A stretch of 49,727 nt of DNA from the NCBI GenBank assembly GCA_016209865.1, contig JACQVL010000258.1, positions 1 to 49,727 of the forward strand, given 5' to 3'. This document shows, piece after piece, positions 7,743-15,762 of this stretch. The position numbers and the translations under genes were made by a program. The stretch is from Candidatus Latescibacterota bacterium (GTDB lineage Bacteria > JAAXHH01 > JACQVL01). The notes below the pieces were generated by a model. The model searched no databases, was not told the DNA's origin, and saw nothing but the letters and a program-made list of their open reading frames with translations. Each line of letters opens with the position of its first letter. Position 1 is the stretch's first letter.

Positions 7743-8099
7743 CTATCGTTCCAGGATGAACTCATAACCGAACGCGTACGTCCGCGATTCATCGAGCAGC
7801 AAGGCCAGGTTGGGGAACTGGATGACCCGCCAGCCGTCGTTGATCGCGTCCAGCACCCGCTTGTACGGCCACTCGGCGGGATCGGACGGGCCGTCGGAGA
7901 TCGTCCCGTCCTCGACGATCGACATCCCGATGACCGAAGCGCCCACCGAGCTGTTGCTCGCCTGCAGGTACAGCAGGTTTTGTCGCTTCGGCTTGAGGAA
8001 CGGCTCGACGAGCGCACGCAGGGCAGGCTCGGTCAGTGTCCCCGTTTTGAGCTGCTCGACACAGCCTTCCAGGCGTTGTTGGAGGTCAGAGGTCGTCAT
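7743..8099 (-). CDS. Unknown 118-aa protein between gcvPA and gcvPB
   Basis: I do not recognise this family. It is a soluble, acidic, single-domain protein with no signal peptide, membrane helix or cysteines beyond one near the N-terminus. The N-terminal half is helical (LQQRLEGCVEQLKTGTLTE). The C-terminal half looks alpha/beta, with VIGMSIVEDGTISDGP, EWPYKRVLDAINDGWRVIQFP and ALLLDESRTYAFGYEFILER. The ATG at 8099 has AGGAG 12 bases upstream. Codon use matches the neighbours. Its position inside the glycine cleavage operon, in the same orientation, suggests shared expression; a role in the P-protein is only a guess. Confidence 0.75.
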   Translation of the reverse strand: MTTSDLQQRLEGCVEQLKTGTLTEPALRALVEPFLKPKRQNLLYLQASNSSVGASVIGMSIVEDGTISDGPSDPAEWPYKRVLDAINDGWRVIQFPNLALLLDESRTYAFGYEFILER

Positions 8100-8148
8100 A
8101 GGGAATGATCGCTCCTGGTGAGAGATGACCTATCGAGAGAGAATCGTT

Positions 8149-8199
8149 GTAGGGGCGAGGCGGTGCCTCGCCCTGGGCGACCCACCGGGTCGTCCCTAC
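8149..8199. repeat. GTAGGGGCGA palindromic element
   Basis: Begins GTAGGGGCGAGGCGG and ends CGTCCCTAC. It contains two nested inverted segments (GGCGAGGC/GCCTCGCC and GGGCGACCC/GGGTCGTCCC). It lies between the gcvPA stop and the 118-aa gene start and would be transcribed within the gcv operon. Confidence 0.8.
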
Positions 8200-8215
8200 A
8201 GTCCATTCGCCTTCA

Positions 8216-9559
8216 TCAGATCAACGCGCCCAGCGCTTCCACGAACCGGTCGATCTGGGGTTTCGTCCGGCGTTCCGTCACGGCGACGAGGAGACAGTCG
8301 TCGACGTTGAGGGACGGGAACCAGCCCAGGTCGATCCCGGCCAGCAGGCGTTGTTTCGCCAGCTCATGGACGATCCGGCCCGGCGGCACCGGGGTCCGGA
8401 CGACGAACTCCTTGAAGAACGGGATGGAGAACCGCAGGCTGAACCCTGGGAGTTGGCTGATCTGATCCGCCGCGTAATGGCTCTTCTGCAGGCACAACTC
8501 CCCCACCTTCCGCAGGCCGACCTTGCCCATCATCGACAGGTAGATCGTCGCCATCAGGGCGTTCAGTTGCTGGCTGGTGCAGATGTTCGAGGTGGCCTTT
8601 TCCCGGCGGATGTGTTGCTCGCGTGCCTGGAGAGTCAGGACGAACCCGCGGCGGCCCTGGGTATCGACCGTCTTCCCGGCGATGCGCCCCGGCATCCGGC
8701 GGATCAGTTCCTGCCTGGCCGCAAAGAACCCCACGGTCGGGCCGCCGAAGCTGACCTGATTCCCCAACCCCTGGCCTTCTCCGACCGCCAGGTCTGCCCC
8801 GTAGTCCCCCGGCGGTTTCAACAGACCGAGCGACATTGGGTCGACGGCCATGACGAGCAGCGCGCCGTGCGCGTGGGTGATCCGTTCGATGTCTGCCACG
8901 GCCTCCAGCCCGCCGAAGAAGTTCGGATGCTGCACGAGCACGCACGCCGTCTGGTCCGACACCGCGTCGTGCAAACGAGCCGGGTCGAGCGCCCCGTTGG
9001 GACAGGGGATGAGGTCGATCGTGAGCCGCGGCCCGTGGGCATACGTGCGCAGCGTTTCGATATACTGCGGATGCACAGACCCGGCCACGGCCACCCGGCT
9101 CCGTCCAGTCGCCGCCCGCGCTAACAGCATCCCCTCCGCCGTCGCGGACGCCCCGTCATACATCGACGCGTTCGCCACATCCATGCCGGTCAATTCGCAG
9201 ATCATCGACTGGTATTCGTAGATCGCCTGGAGGGTGCCCTGGCTGACTTCCGGCTGGTAGGGGGTGTACGAGGTCAGGAATTCCGACCGGCTGGCCAGAT
9301 GCCTGATCGCGCTCGGGACAAAATGGTCGTACATGCCCCCGCCGACGAACGAGACGGCGTGGTCGAAGTCGAGGTTCTGACCAGCCAGCTCCGCCATGAG
9401 ATCGCGCAACTCGGGCTCGGACAGGGCGGCCGGCAGCCGAAGGGGACGGGTCAGCCGGACTTCCCGCGGCACGGTACTCAGCAGCGCTTGGATCGACGGG
9501 ATGCCGATCGCCCGGAGCATCGCTTCCCGATCGGCATCGGTGTTGGGGATGTAGGTCAT
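8216..9559 (-). CDS. gcvPA: Glycine dehydrogenase (decarboxylating) subunit 1, P-protein alpha
   Basis: The N-terminal half of the split P-protein, 447 residues, pairs with GcvPB as an alpha2beta2 enzyme. The start MTYIPNTDADREAMLRAIG is typical. LTSYTPYQPEVSQGTLQAIYEYQSMICELTGMDVANASMYDGA near residues 95-135 is diagnostic, as is ATSNICTSQQLNALMA near 330. The ATG lies 15 bases after the gcvH stop, giving the order gcvH-gcvPA. The aminomethyltransferase gene gcvT is not in this window. Confidence 0.97.
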   Translation of the reverse strand: MTYIPNTDADREAMLRAIGIPSIQALLSTVPREVRLTRPLRLPAALSEPELRDLMAELAGQNLDFDHAVSFVGGGMYDHFVPSAIRHLASRSEFLTSYTPYQPEVSQGTLQAIYEYQSMICELTGMDVANASMYDGASATAEGMLLARAATGRSRVAVAGSVHPQYIETLRTYAHGPRLTIDLIPCPNGALDPARLHDAVSDQTACVLVQHPNFFGGLEAVADIERITHAHGALLVMAVDPMSLGLLKPPGDYGADLAVGEGQGLGNQVSFGGPTVGFFAARQELIRRMPGRIAGKTVDTQGRRGFVLTLQAREQHIRREKATSNICTSQQLNALMATIYLSMMGKVGLRKVGELCLQKSHYAADQISQLPGFSLRFSIPFFKEFVVRTPVPPGRIVHELAKQRLLAGIDLGWFPSLNVDDCLLVAVTERRTKPQIDRFVEALGALI

Positions 9560-9573
9560 GGTGGCTCCATAGG

Positions 9574-9954
9574 CTACGCGCCGATCAGTTTTTGGTACGC
9601 CTGGGCCGTTAATAAGCCGTCGAATTCACTCGCCGTCGTCACCCTGATCTTGATCATCCATCCGGTTTCGTACGGGTCGGTGTTGACGTATTCGGGATGC
9701 GCCTCCAGTTGCTCGTTGACCGCGATCACCGCTCCGGTCACCGGGGAGAACAGGTCGGCGACGGTCTTGACCGCCTCGACCGCCCCGAAGATCCGCATCG
9801 ATTCGACCGGGGTCCCGGCGGCGGGCAATTCGACGAACACGATGTCGCCGAGCTGCTCCTGCGCGTAGTCGGTGATGCCCACCGTGGCGATGTCCCCGTC
9901 CAGGCGGACCCATTCATGTTCAGTCGTATACCGGAGGTCGTCTGGGATAAGCAT
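9574..9954 (-). CDS. gcvH: Glycine cleavage system H protein
   Basis: A 126-residue lipoyl carrier shuttling the aminomethyl group between P-, T- and L-proteins. The sequence starts LRYTTEHEWVRLDG and contains VGITDYAQEQLGDIVFVELP. The lipoylation lysine is K63 in the AVEAVKTVADLFSPVTG motif, where the usual ESVK is AVK. C-terminal GWMIKI is typical. It is the promoter-proximal gene of the gcv block. No glycine riboswitch-like sequence lies upstream; the gap to accC is filled by repeats. Confidence 0.97.
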   Translation of the reverse strand: MLIPDDLRYTTEHEWVRLDGDIATVGITDYAQEQLGDIVFVELPAAGTPVESMRIFGAVEAVKTVADLFSPVTGAVIAVNEQLEAHPEYVNTDPYETGWMIKIRVTTASEFDGLLTAQAYQKLIGA

Positions 9955-9974
9955 ACAGGCTCCCTTGAAAAGAC

Positions 9975-10133
9975 AGTGGTCGGTGGCCAGTGGTCGGTTA
10001 AATCTGGATTCCCGCTTGCGCGGGAATGACAGTCACGGGCGTCCGCACAAGGCCGTCCCTACTCGTCACTCGTCACTGGTCACTCGTCACTGATTGTTAC
10101 CGACCGCCGACTACCGACAACTGACTACCGACT
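9975..10133. repeat. Composite repeat: CCGACCA and ACTCGTC heptamers around an ATTCCCGC palindrome
   Basis: Units AGTGGTC, GGTGGCC, AGTGGTC (9975-9995) are inverse to CCGACCG, CCGACTA, CCGACAA, CTGACTA (10100-10127). Between them lie a perfect 8-bp palindrome ATTCCCGC/GCGGGAAT with a 4-nt loop (10008-10027), a half element ending CGTCCCTAC, and four ACTCGTC units (10061-10088). The right end is translated as the C-terminus of AccC. Confidence 0.88.
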
Positions 10134-11488
10134 TCCATCCCCTCTTCCTCCGCCAGCAGCGCCTCGACCAGGGTGGTGTCGGTCTGGCCGTGCTTGAATT
10201 TGGGGTGTTTGAGCATCCGGAGATGGAAGGGGATGGTCGTCTTCACGCCCTCGATGATGAACTCTTCCAACGCTCGTTGGATCCGCGTCAACGCCTCCTG
10301 GCGGTTGCGTCCCCAGACGATCAGCTTGGCGAGCATGGAGTCGTAGTACGGGGAGACGACATACTGGGCGTAGACGTGGCTGTCCACCCGCACCCCGAAC
10401 CCGCCGGGCACGTGGAAGCTCGTGATCTGGCCGGTGGACGGCATGAACCCTTTCTCCGCGTCTTCCGCGTTGATGCGACATTCGATCGCGTGACCCCGGA
10501 ACGGGATGTCGTCCTGGGTATACCCTAACGGCTCCCCGGCGGCGATCCGGATCTGTTCCTTGATCAAGTCGATGTTCGTGACGAGTTCGGTGACGGGATG
10601 TTCGACCTGGATCCGGGTGTTCATCTGCATGAAGTAGAACATCCCGTCCGGGGCCAGGAGAAACTCCATCGTCCCGGCGTTCTCGTACCCGATGGCGTTC
10701 GCCCCGGCGATGGCCGTTTCCCCTAAGCGGGCGCGGAGCGTGTCATCGACCGCCGGGGAGGGTGATTCTTCGATGAGCTTCTGCCGGCGTCGCTGGATGG
10801 AGCAGTCCCGCTCGCCTAAGTGGACGATCTCGCCGTACCGGTCGCCGAACACCTGGACCTCCACGTGCCGGGCCTGCTCGATGAACCGTTCCAGGTACAG
10901 CGCCGGGTTTCCGAACGCTTTCGCCGCTTCCGTCAGGGCGGTCTGGAAACTCTGCTCGAACTGCGACTCGTCCCGGACGACCCGGATGCCCCGTCCTCCG
11001 CCCCCGGCGGCGGCTTTGATCACTAAGGGATAGCCGATCTGGCGAGCCACGCGCATGGCGACCGCCGCGTCCTCGACCGTCCCATCCGTGCCGGGAATCG
11101 TCGGAATTCCGGCGGCGGCCATCGTCTTCCGGGCGGCGGCCTTATCCCCCATCGCCCGGATCATCACCGAGGACGGGCCGATGAACGTGATGTCGCAGGC
11201 TTCGCAGATCTCGGCGAAATGGGCGTTCTCGGAGAGGAATCCGTACCCGGGATGGATGGCGTCGGCGTTCATGATCTCCGCCGCGCTGATGATCCGTGGG
11301 ATGTTGAGGTAACTGTCCTCAGGGGGGCTATTGCCGATGCAGATGTCTTCGTCCGCAAACCGGACGTGCAGCGAATCCCGATCCGCCTTCGAGTACACCG
11401 CGACGGTCGCGATGTTCAATTCTTTACAGGCCCGGATGATGCGGAGCGCGATCTCACCCCGGTTCGCGATGAGGATTTTTTGGAACAT
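10097..11488 (-). CDS. accC: Acetyl-CoA carboxylase, biotin carboxylase subunit
   Basis: This subunit carboxylates the biotin on AccB with ATP and bicarbonate, the first half-reaction of malonyl-CoA formation. The 463-residue protein begins [24 protein letters not shown]. The ATP-grasp domain has the glycine-rich loop [14 protein letters not shown] near residues 160-173, [10 protein letters not shown] near 237 and [27 protein letters not shown] near 275-300. Note MQMN where MEMN is usual, a Glu to Gln change at a position that normally binds magnesium. The last dozen residues ([11 protein letters not shown]) are encoded by a CCGACTA-type heptamer array, giving an unusual tail. accB is six bases upstream. 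Confidence 0.96.
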   Translation of the reverse strand: MFQKILIANRGEIALRIIRACKELNIATVAVYSKADRDSLHVRFADEDICIGNSPPEDSYLNIPRIISAAEIMNADAIHPGYGFLSENAHFAEICEACDITFIGPSSVMIRAMGDKAAARKTMAAAGIPTIPGTDGTVEDAAVAMRVARQIGYPLVIKAAAGGGGRGIRVVRDESQFEQSFQTALTEAAKAFGNPALYLERFIEQARHVEVQVFGDRYGEIVHLGERDCSIQRRRQKLIEESPSPAVDDTLRARLGETAIAGANAIGYENAGTMEFLLAPDGMFYFMQMNTRIQVEHPVTELVTNIDLIKEQIRIAAGEPLGYTQDDIPFRGHAIECRINAEDAEKGFMPSTGQITSFHVPGGFGVRVDSHVYAQYVVSPYYDSMLAKLIVWGRNRQEALTRIQRALEEFIIEGVKTTIPFHLRMLKHPKFKHGQTDTTLVEALLAEEEGMEVGSQLSVVGGR

Positions 11489-11494
11489 CAGCGC

Positions 11495-11968
<474 letters not shown>

Positions 11969-11992
11969 GGTCCCGCTCCTTACTCAATTGCG

Positions 11993-12037
11993 GATTGCGG
12001 ATTTGACTTCCAGACCTTCAATCCGAAATCCGCAATC
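11993..12037. repeat. ATTGCGG/AATCCGC heptamers forming a 12-bp hairpin
   Basis: GATTGCGGATTT (11993-12004) is a perfect reverse complement of AAATCCGCAATC (12026-12037), with a 21-base loop. Both arms are made of heptamers (ATTGCGG x2; AATCCGA, AATCCGC). It occupies the efp-accB gap. There is no T run on the minus strand, so it is not a classic terminator; a processing or stability hairpin is possible. Confidence 0.85.
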
Positions 12038-12041
12038 GATC

Positions 12042-12599
12042 TTACACCCGTTCGACGTACGTTTTCGTCCGGGTGTCCAGTTTCAGCATATCGCCGACGT
12101 TGATGAAGAGCGGCACCTGGACGACGGCTCCGCTTTCGAGCCTCGCGGGCTTGGTCCCGCCCGTGGCCGTATCCCCTCGGATTCCCGGCTCAGTCTCGGC
12201 GACACGCAGCTCGACGAAGAACGGCATCTCCATGCCGATGACCTCGTGCTCGGTCATCAGCAGGTTTAAGGTCAGGTTATCTTTGAGAAAGAGCACCGCA
12301 TCGCCGAGCAACGACGCGGAGACAGGAATCTGCTCATACGACGCCAGGTCCATCATGTAGTAGAGGTCCCCATCCGTGTACTGGTACTGGACCTGGCGGC
12401 GTTCGACCCGGACGTCATCCACGCGGTCGGCGGCCTTGAAGGTGCGGTCGATCACCGATCCCGTCCGGACGTTCTTCATCCGGGCGCGGACGAACGCGGA
12501 ACCTTTGCCCGGTTTGACTTGCTGGCATTCGGTCAGCAGGTAGATGTCCCCATCGACGAGAATCGTCATCCCATTTCTCAGGTCAGTTGCTGCGATCAT
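12042..12599 (-). CDS. efp: Elongation factor P
   Basis: This factor relieves ribosome stalling at polyproline stretches. The 185-residue protein starts MIAATDLRNGMTILVDG and has three beta-barrel domains. The modification loop is PGKGSAF near residue 31, with a lysine at the tip. The C-terminal domain ends GDMLKLDTRTKTYVERV, typical of the family. ATG 12599 is used; an upstream in-frame start at 12626 would add nine unconserved residues. It is upstream of accB and downstream of a proline-rich TPR protein, whose translation would need EF-P. Confidence 0.97.
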   Translation of the reverse strand: MIAATDLRNGMTILVDGDIYLLTECQQVKPGKGSAFVRARMKNVRTGSVIDRTFKAADRVDDVRVERRQVQYQYTDGDLYYMMDLASYEQIPVSASLLGDAVLFLKDNLTLNLLMTEHEVIGMEMPFFVELRVAETEPGIRGDTATGGTKPARLESGAVVQVPLFINVGDMLKLDTRTKTYVERV

Positions 12600-12628
12600 G
12601 CTCGTGTCTTCTCCAGGATGAACCACGC

Positions 12629-14248
12629 TTATGGAGCCGGTATCTTCGGCTGTTGGGCTTTGATGACGAATAACTCAGAGAGACGGTTGTGAATATCCAG
12701 ATTGGTCGGGTCCTTCTCGATGAGGGAGAGGTAGACCGCGATCGCCCGGTCGATCAGTCCTTGCCGGACGTACAACTCCGCCAGCGTCGCGGTCGGGATG
12801 ACGTCAGAATGGGACTCGGGCTCTGCCGGCTCGTCCGACTCGGCATCCGCGTCACGGGCGGGCAGCGCCGCGACCTCCTCCTCAGCCGGGACGGTGAAGG
12901 CCACGGGTGCAACCGGGGAAGGGGCCGGAGAGGGTGCTGCCGGGACGGAGGCCTCAGGTCTGAACGGGGGTTCAGCGCCTTCGACGAGGAAGAACTGGTC
13001 CAGGTACCGGTCGGTGGACAGGACGGGCGCGGTCGGCTCTGGCGCGGCAAGCGTCTCCATCATCTCCGGCGTCTCGGCGACGGGTGGCGGCGCCAGGAAG
13101 GGTGATACTTCTGGCTCGACTGGCACTTCGGCTTCGACCAGCCTCTCCGGTTCGACGGGTATCTCTGGCTCGACGACGATCTCTGGCTCGACCGCGGCCT
13201 CTGGAACGGCCGGCGTTTCTGGGACAACCGGGGCCGCCGGGACAAGCGGCTCGATGTCGAAGACGGGCTCCGGTTCAGGAGCCGGTTCAGAGAAGGGGGC
13301 GAAGAACTCCACCGGTTCGACCGTGCCCGGCACCACTTCCTCCTCAGGACGCATCATCGCCGAGTCGTCCATGGCGTGAGACAGGAAAGGTTCCACAGCC
13401 GGCTCGGGGATGCTCTCGGTCTCCTCGATGACCGGTGAGGATGGGGGTGTCTCATCGACCGTCGCGGGGGCGGATTCCGCCAGTTCTGATGCGGGCGTGA
13501 GTTCATCCGGCGGGGGAACTGCCGGCTCAGGGACGATCACGTCCTGTTCCACCGGGGAGGCCTCGACGATCACGCTCGCGGGCGCCTCGAACTCGGTCAC
13601 CGGCGTTTCCGGGGAGATCGTCGCCTCTTCGGCGAGTGTCAGGAGCGCTTCAAACGCCGGCCCTGGCCACAGCGTCGTGGAGTCAGGGGTTGCGCCGTCC
13701 GTCGCCGTGTCCTCTTGCGGGACGAGATCCTGGAACAGTCCGGCAACCCACGTCCCCCAGGCTGCGGCGTTGGCGGGATCGACGACCTCGGAGTATGGGA
13801 CGGGTTGGGATGGGAACGGGATGGGGGGACGCTCTGCGGACGCGGGCGGTTGCGGGCCGGAGAGCGTGGTGATCTCGGCCTGAATCGACGCATCCAGCGG
13901 GTCGATCGCCAACGCTCGCCGGTAATACGAGAGCGCCCGGGTCGTGTCGCCCTCCGATTTCAGGATATCGGCGAGTTGCTTCAGGGCGATGAGACGGTCG
14001 GGGGCGAACCGGAGCGCATCGAGCAGCGCCTCTTTGGCCTCCGCCAGGTCGGCTTGATCCGCGTGGCACTGGGCGAGCGTACAATACCCCGTCGCGTACC
14101 GCGGATGCCAGGCTAATCCCGCCTGACAGACCTGAATCGCTTTCTCGACGTCTCCCGCTATCCGATGCTGATCTGCTAACAGGGCAAACCGGAGCGAGGT
14201 CGGCTCTCGTTTCACCGTGCGCTTCAGCTTCCGAATATCCACATTCAC
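12629..14248 (-). CDS. TPR protein with long acidic Pro/Glu/Ala-rich linker
   Basis: About 539 residues without signal peptide or membrane helix. Residues 1-135 form about three tetratricopeptide repeats (AKEALLDALRFAPDRLIAL, ALSYYRRALAIDPLDASI). Residues about 135-460 are low complexity, with repeating PEVEPEIPVEPE-like units, strongly acidic and proline-rich. The last 60 residues form another TPR (LAELYVRQGLIDRAIAVYLSLIEKDPTNLDIHNRLSEL). This TPR-linker-TPR layout resembles scaffold proteins, but no specific function is clear. GTG 14248 follows GAGG at good spacing; GTG 14254 is possible. It begins the operon that continues with efp. Confidence 0.85.
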   Translation of the reverse strand: MNVDIRKLKRTVKREPTSLRFALLADQHRIAGDVEKAIQVCQAGLAWHPRYATGYCTLAQCHADQADLAEAKEALLDALRFAPDRLIALKQLADILKSEGDTTRALSYYRRALAIDPLDASIQAEITTLSGPQPPASAERPPIPFPSQPVPYSEVVDPANAAAWGTWVAGLFQDLVPQEDTATDGATPDSTTLWPGPAFEALLTLAEEATISPETPVTEFEAPASVIVEASPVEQDVIVPEPAVPPPDELTPASELAESAPATVDETPPSSPVIEETESIPEPAVEPFLSHAMDDSAMMRPEEEVVPGTVEPVEFFAPFSEPAPEPEPVFDIEPLVPAAPVVPETPAVPEAAVEPEIVVEPEIPVEPERLVEAEVPVEPEVSPFLAPPPVAETPEMMETLAAPEPTAPVLSTDRYLDQFFLVEGAEPPFRPEASVPAAPSPAPSPVAPVAFTVPAEEEVAALPARDADAESDEPAEPESHSDVIPTATLAELYVRQGLIDRAIAVYLSLIEKDPTNLDIHNRLSELFVIKAQQPKIPAP

Positions 14249-14262
14249 GGTCACCTCATTTC

Positions 14263-14313
14263 GGTGGTCGGTGGTCGGTGAATCAGATTTCGGATTTCAG
14301 GTTGTGGATTGTG
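14263..14313. repeat. GGTGGTC and ATTTCGG heptamer arrays
   Basis: GGTGGTC, GGTGGTC, GGTGAAT at 14263-14283 are followed by ATTTCGG, ATTTCAG, GTTGTGG, ATTGTGG at 14286-14313. They are between the tRNA-His gene and the TPR gene start. Confidence 0.75.
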
Positions 14314-14356
14314 GGTCGAATACTCCGCAATCCGCCAGGGATGAAGCGATGACGAG

Positions 14357-14431
14357 GGTGAGCAACGGGATTCGAACCCGCGACCTCCAGAGCCACAGTC
14401 TGGCGCTCTAACCAACTGAGCTATGCCCACC
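14357..14431 (-). tRNA. tRNA-His (anticodon GTG)
   Basis: Minus-strand cloverleaf. Acceptor GTGGGCA pairs with TGCTCAC, with an encoded G at -1 (14431) and discriminator C (14357), both hallmarks of tRNA-His. The anticodon stem CCAGA/TCTGG encloses CTGTGGC, giving GTG. The T arm is CGGG-TTCGAAT-CCCG. CCA is not encoded. Confidence 0.97.
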
Positions 14432-14452
14432 GTTCGATCCAGAAACGGTCTT

Positions 14453-14482
14453 AATATAGAACCGGGGTTGAAGGCTTGTCAA
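14453..14482 (-). promoter_or_regulatory. sigma70-type promoter for tRNA-His
   Basis: TTGACA (14482-14477), 18-bp spacer, TATATT (14458-14453) on the minus strand. The tRNA 5' end is about 22 bases downstream of the -10 box. Confidence 0.8.
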
Positions 14483-14530
14483 CCCTTTTTTCTCACCGCC
14501 CCTCAAGGTCATCTGTGATACAAAAAAAGG

Positions 14531-14559
14531 TTGCGTTCGGTGCGAGGAAGGATTATATT
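14531..14559 (+). promoter_or_regulatory. sigma70-type promoter for rpmB
   Basis: TTGCGT (14531-14536), 17-bp spacer, TATATT (14554-14559). The expected start is near 14566, about 57 bases before the ATG. Confidence 0.78.
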
Positions 14560-14622
14560 GTACTGTTTTGATCACGCGTGAGATCATCGATCCAGAGACC
14601 AGGCAGACTCAGAGGGAATGGT

Positions 14623-14814
14623 ATGGCACGGCGGTGTGCAATCTGCCACAAGGCCCCCCAGATCGGGCATCGCGTCAGCCACGCGCATAACCTGACCAAA
14701 CGCCGGTGGAGTCCAAACCTCCAGCGGGTCAGGGTGGCCACCCCACACGGCACGAAACGGATGATGGTGTGTACGGCGTGTCTGAAGACGGGACGTGTTC
14801 AGAAGGCTGCGTGA
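14623..14814 (+). CDS. rpmB: 50S ribosomal protein L28
   Basis: A 63-residue basic ribosomal protein. [23 protein letters not shown] at the start and [25 protein letters not shown] at the end are characteristic. It has two CxxC pairs (CAIC near residue 5 and CTAC near 53), marking the zinc-binding (C+) form of L28. ATG 14623 has AGAGGGA at five bases' spacing; the longer upstream frame to 14578 is not part of L28. It is a monocistronic gene, convergent with the lipoprotein gene at 14908. Confidence 0.96.
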   Translation: MARRCAICHKAPQIGHRVSHAHNLTKRRWSPNLQRVRVATPHGTKRMMVCTACLKTGRVQKAA

Positions 14815-14835
14815 ACGCGGCACGTTGGCACGTTC

Positions 14836-14903
14836 GTAGGGGCAAAGCATTCGCTCTCAGAGTAGAGCTCCTGCTACGTTTTCTCAGCGAATGCGTTGCC
14901 CCT
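14836..14903. repeat. GTAGGGGC...GCCCCT hairpin element
   Basis: GTAGGGGCAAAGCATTCGCT (14836-14855) pairs imperfectly with AGCGAATGCGTTGCCCCT (14886-14903) around a 30-base centre. It fills the gap between convergent rpmB and the lipoprotein gene, in the same kind of location as the element at 4792. It may serve as a terminator for both. Confidence 0.8.
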
Positions 14904-14907
14904 CCAT

Positions 14908-15762
14908 CTATGGATTCATGGGGAGGCGCTTGACGGTCTTCGGCAGGGTCAGGGCCAGGTCGGCGGCGGAGAGGCCGGTATTCACCGCCTGCGTGTAGAA
15001 CTGCACCGTCAGAGCTTCTTGTCCGTCTCCAGACACGATCCGTGCCCGTGAGGGACGCCAGAGACCTTTGGTCCGGATGTATTCGTCGAAGGTTTTGACG
15101 ATCACCCGGCCGTCCTCTCGATCCTCTTCCTCGCGCCGGACGACCGACCGGTTCGCATCGATCCAGATTTTCCTGGTTGCCCTTCCTTTCTCATCCTTGA
15201 CGACGAGCAGGTACTGATCGCCATCCTGGCGGGATTCGATCAGCCGATCGCCACGGTACCGCGTGAGGTCGATCCGGCCGATCAGGCTCTGAATGTCGGT
15301 GACGCGGACGTTCAGGCCAGGAAGCGCCCGGTCCAGGCGATCCTCGACCGTGCCCTCGAAGACGGCGTTCTGGAGCGGGAGGTAGAACTGCACCGTCTCC
15401 CCCTGGACGGCGATCACGGCGATGACCTGTCCGAAAGGCCCGTCGACGACGACCTTGAGCTGGTCCGGGTGGCGGAAAAAAATCCGGGTATCGGCGCGTC
15501 CCCGCTGGTCGTGGAGGCTGGCGGAGACGAGGGCGGTCCCTTTAAGGTCGATCAGGCGGGAGGCAGAGGCCTCAACCCGGCTGAGCAGGGCCGGGACGCT
15601 GAGGGGGGCTGAGGGGGTCACGCCGGGCGTCGCGGAACGGGTACAACCGCTCCCCACCAGGACGGCGAGGAGCAGGCTCCCGATGGCGCGGACTACCGGA
15701 CGGCGTCGAGTTTCTTGCGGATCTCTTGCTTGGTAGCGTCGAGTTCGAGCGCACGTTCCCAA
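14908..15762 (-). CDS. Outer-membrane lipoprotein, LolB/DUF4292-like
   Basis: A probable lipoprotein of about 250-284 residues. A signal region (RRRPVVRAIGSLLLAVLVGSGC) ends at a lipobox cysteine. The mature part starts with helical RVEASASRLIDLKG followed by beta-rich segments: DTRIFFRHPDQLKVVVDGPFG, TVQFYLPLQNAVFEGT, IWIDANRSVVRREEEDREDGRVIVKTFDEY. This layout matches the LolA/LolB-like half-barrel (DUF4292). It follows the large TPR gene, and the reading frames overlap by 70 bases if TTG 15762 is used. No ATG or GTG start is present between that TTG and the signal core, so the start is uncertain. The pair may act in envelope lipoprotein handling. Confidence 0.8.
   Translation of the reverse strand: MGTCARTRRYQARDPQETRRRPVVRAIGSLLLAVLVGSGCTRSATPGVTPSAPLSVPALLSRVEASASRLIDLKGTALVSASLHDQRGRADTRIFFRHPDQLKVVVDGPFGQVIAVIAVQGETVQFYLPLQNAVFEGTVEDRLDRALPGLNVRVTDIQSLIGRIDLTRYRGDRLIESRQDGDQYLLVVKDEKGRATRKIWIDANRSVVRREEEDREDGRVIVKTFDEYIRTKGLWRPSRARIVSGDGQEALTVQFYTQAVNTGLSAADLALTLPKTVKRLPMNP

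Noticed and set aside
8125-8310. Small plus-strand ORF overlapping the gcvPA end
   Set aside because: It largely reads through a palindromic repeat and the antisense of gcvPA, and has no supporting motif.
9955-10096. Glycine riboswitch upstream of gcvH
   Set aside because: The region consists of heptamer arrays and a palindrome; no conserved glycine aptamer core was recognised.
12798-13379. Ser/Gly/Thr-rich plus-strand frame opposite the TPR linker
   Set aside because: It is the antisense of the acidic Pro/Glu repeats; its composition follows from those codons and it has no start context.
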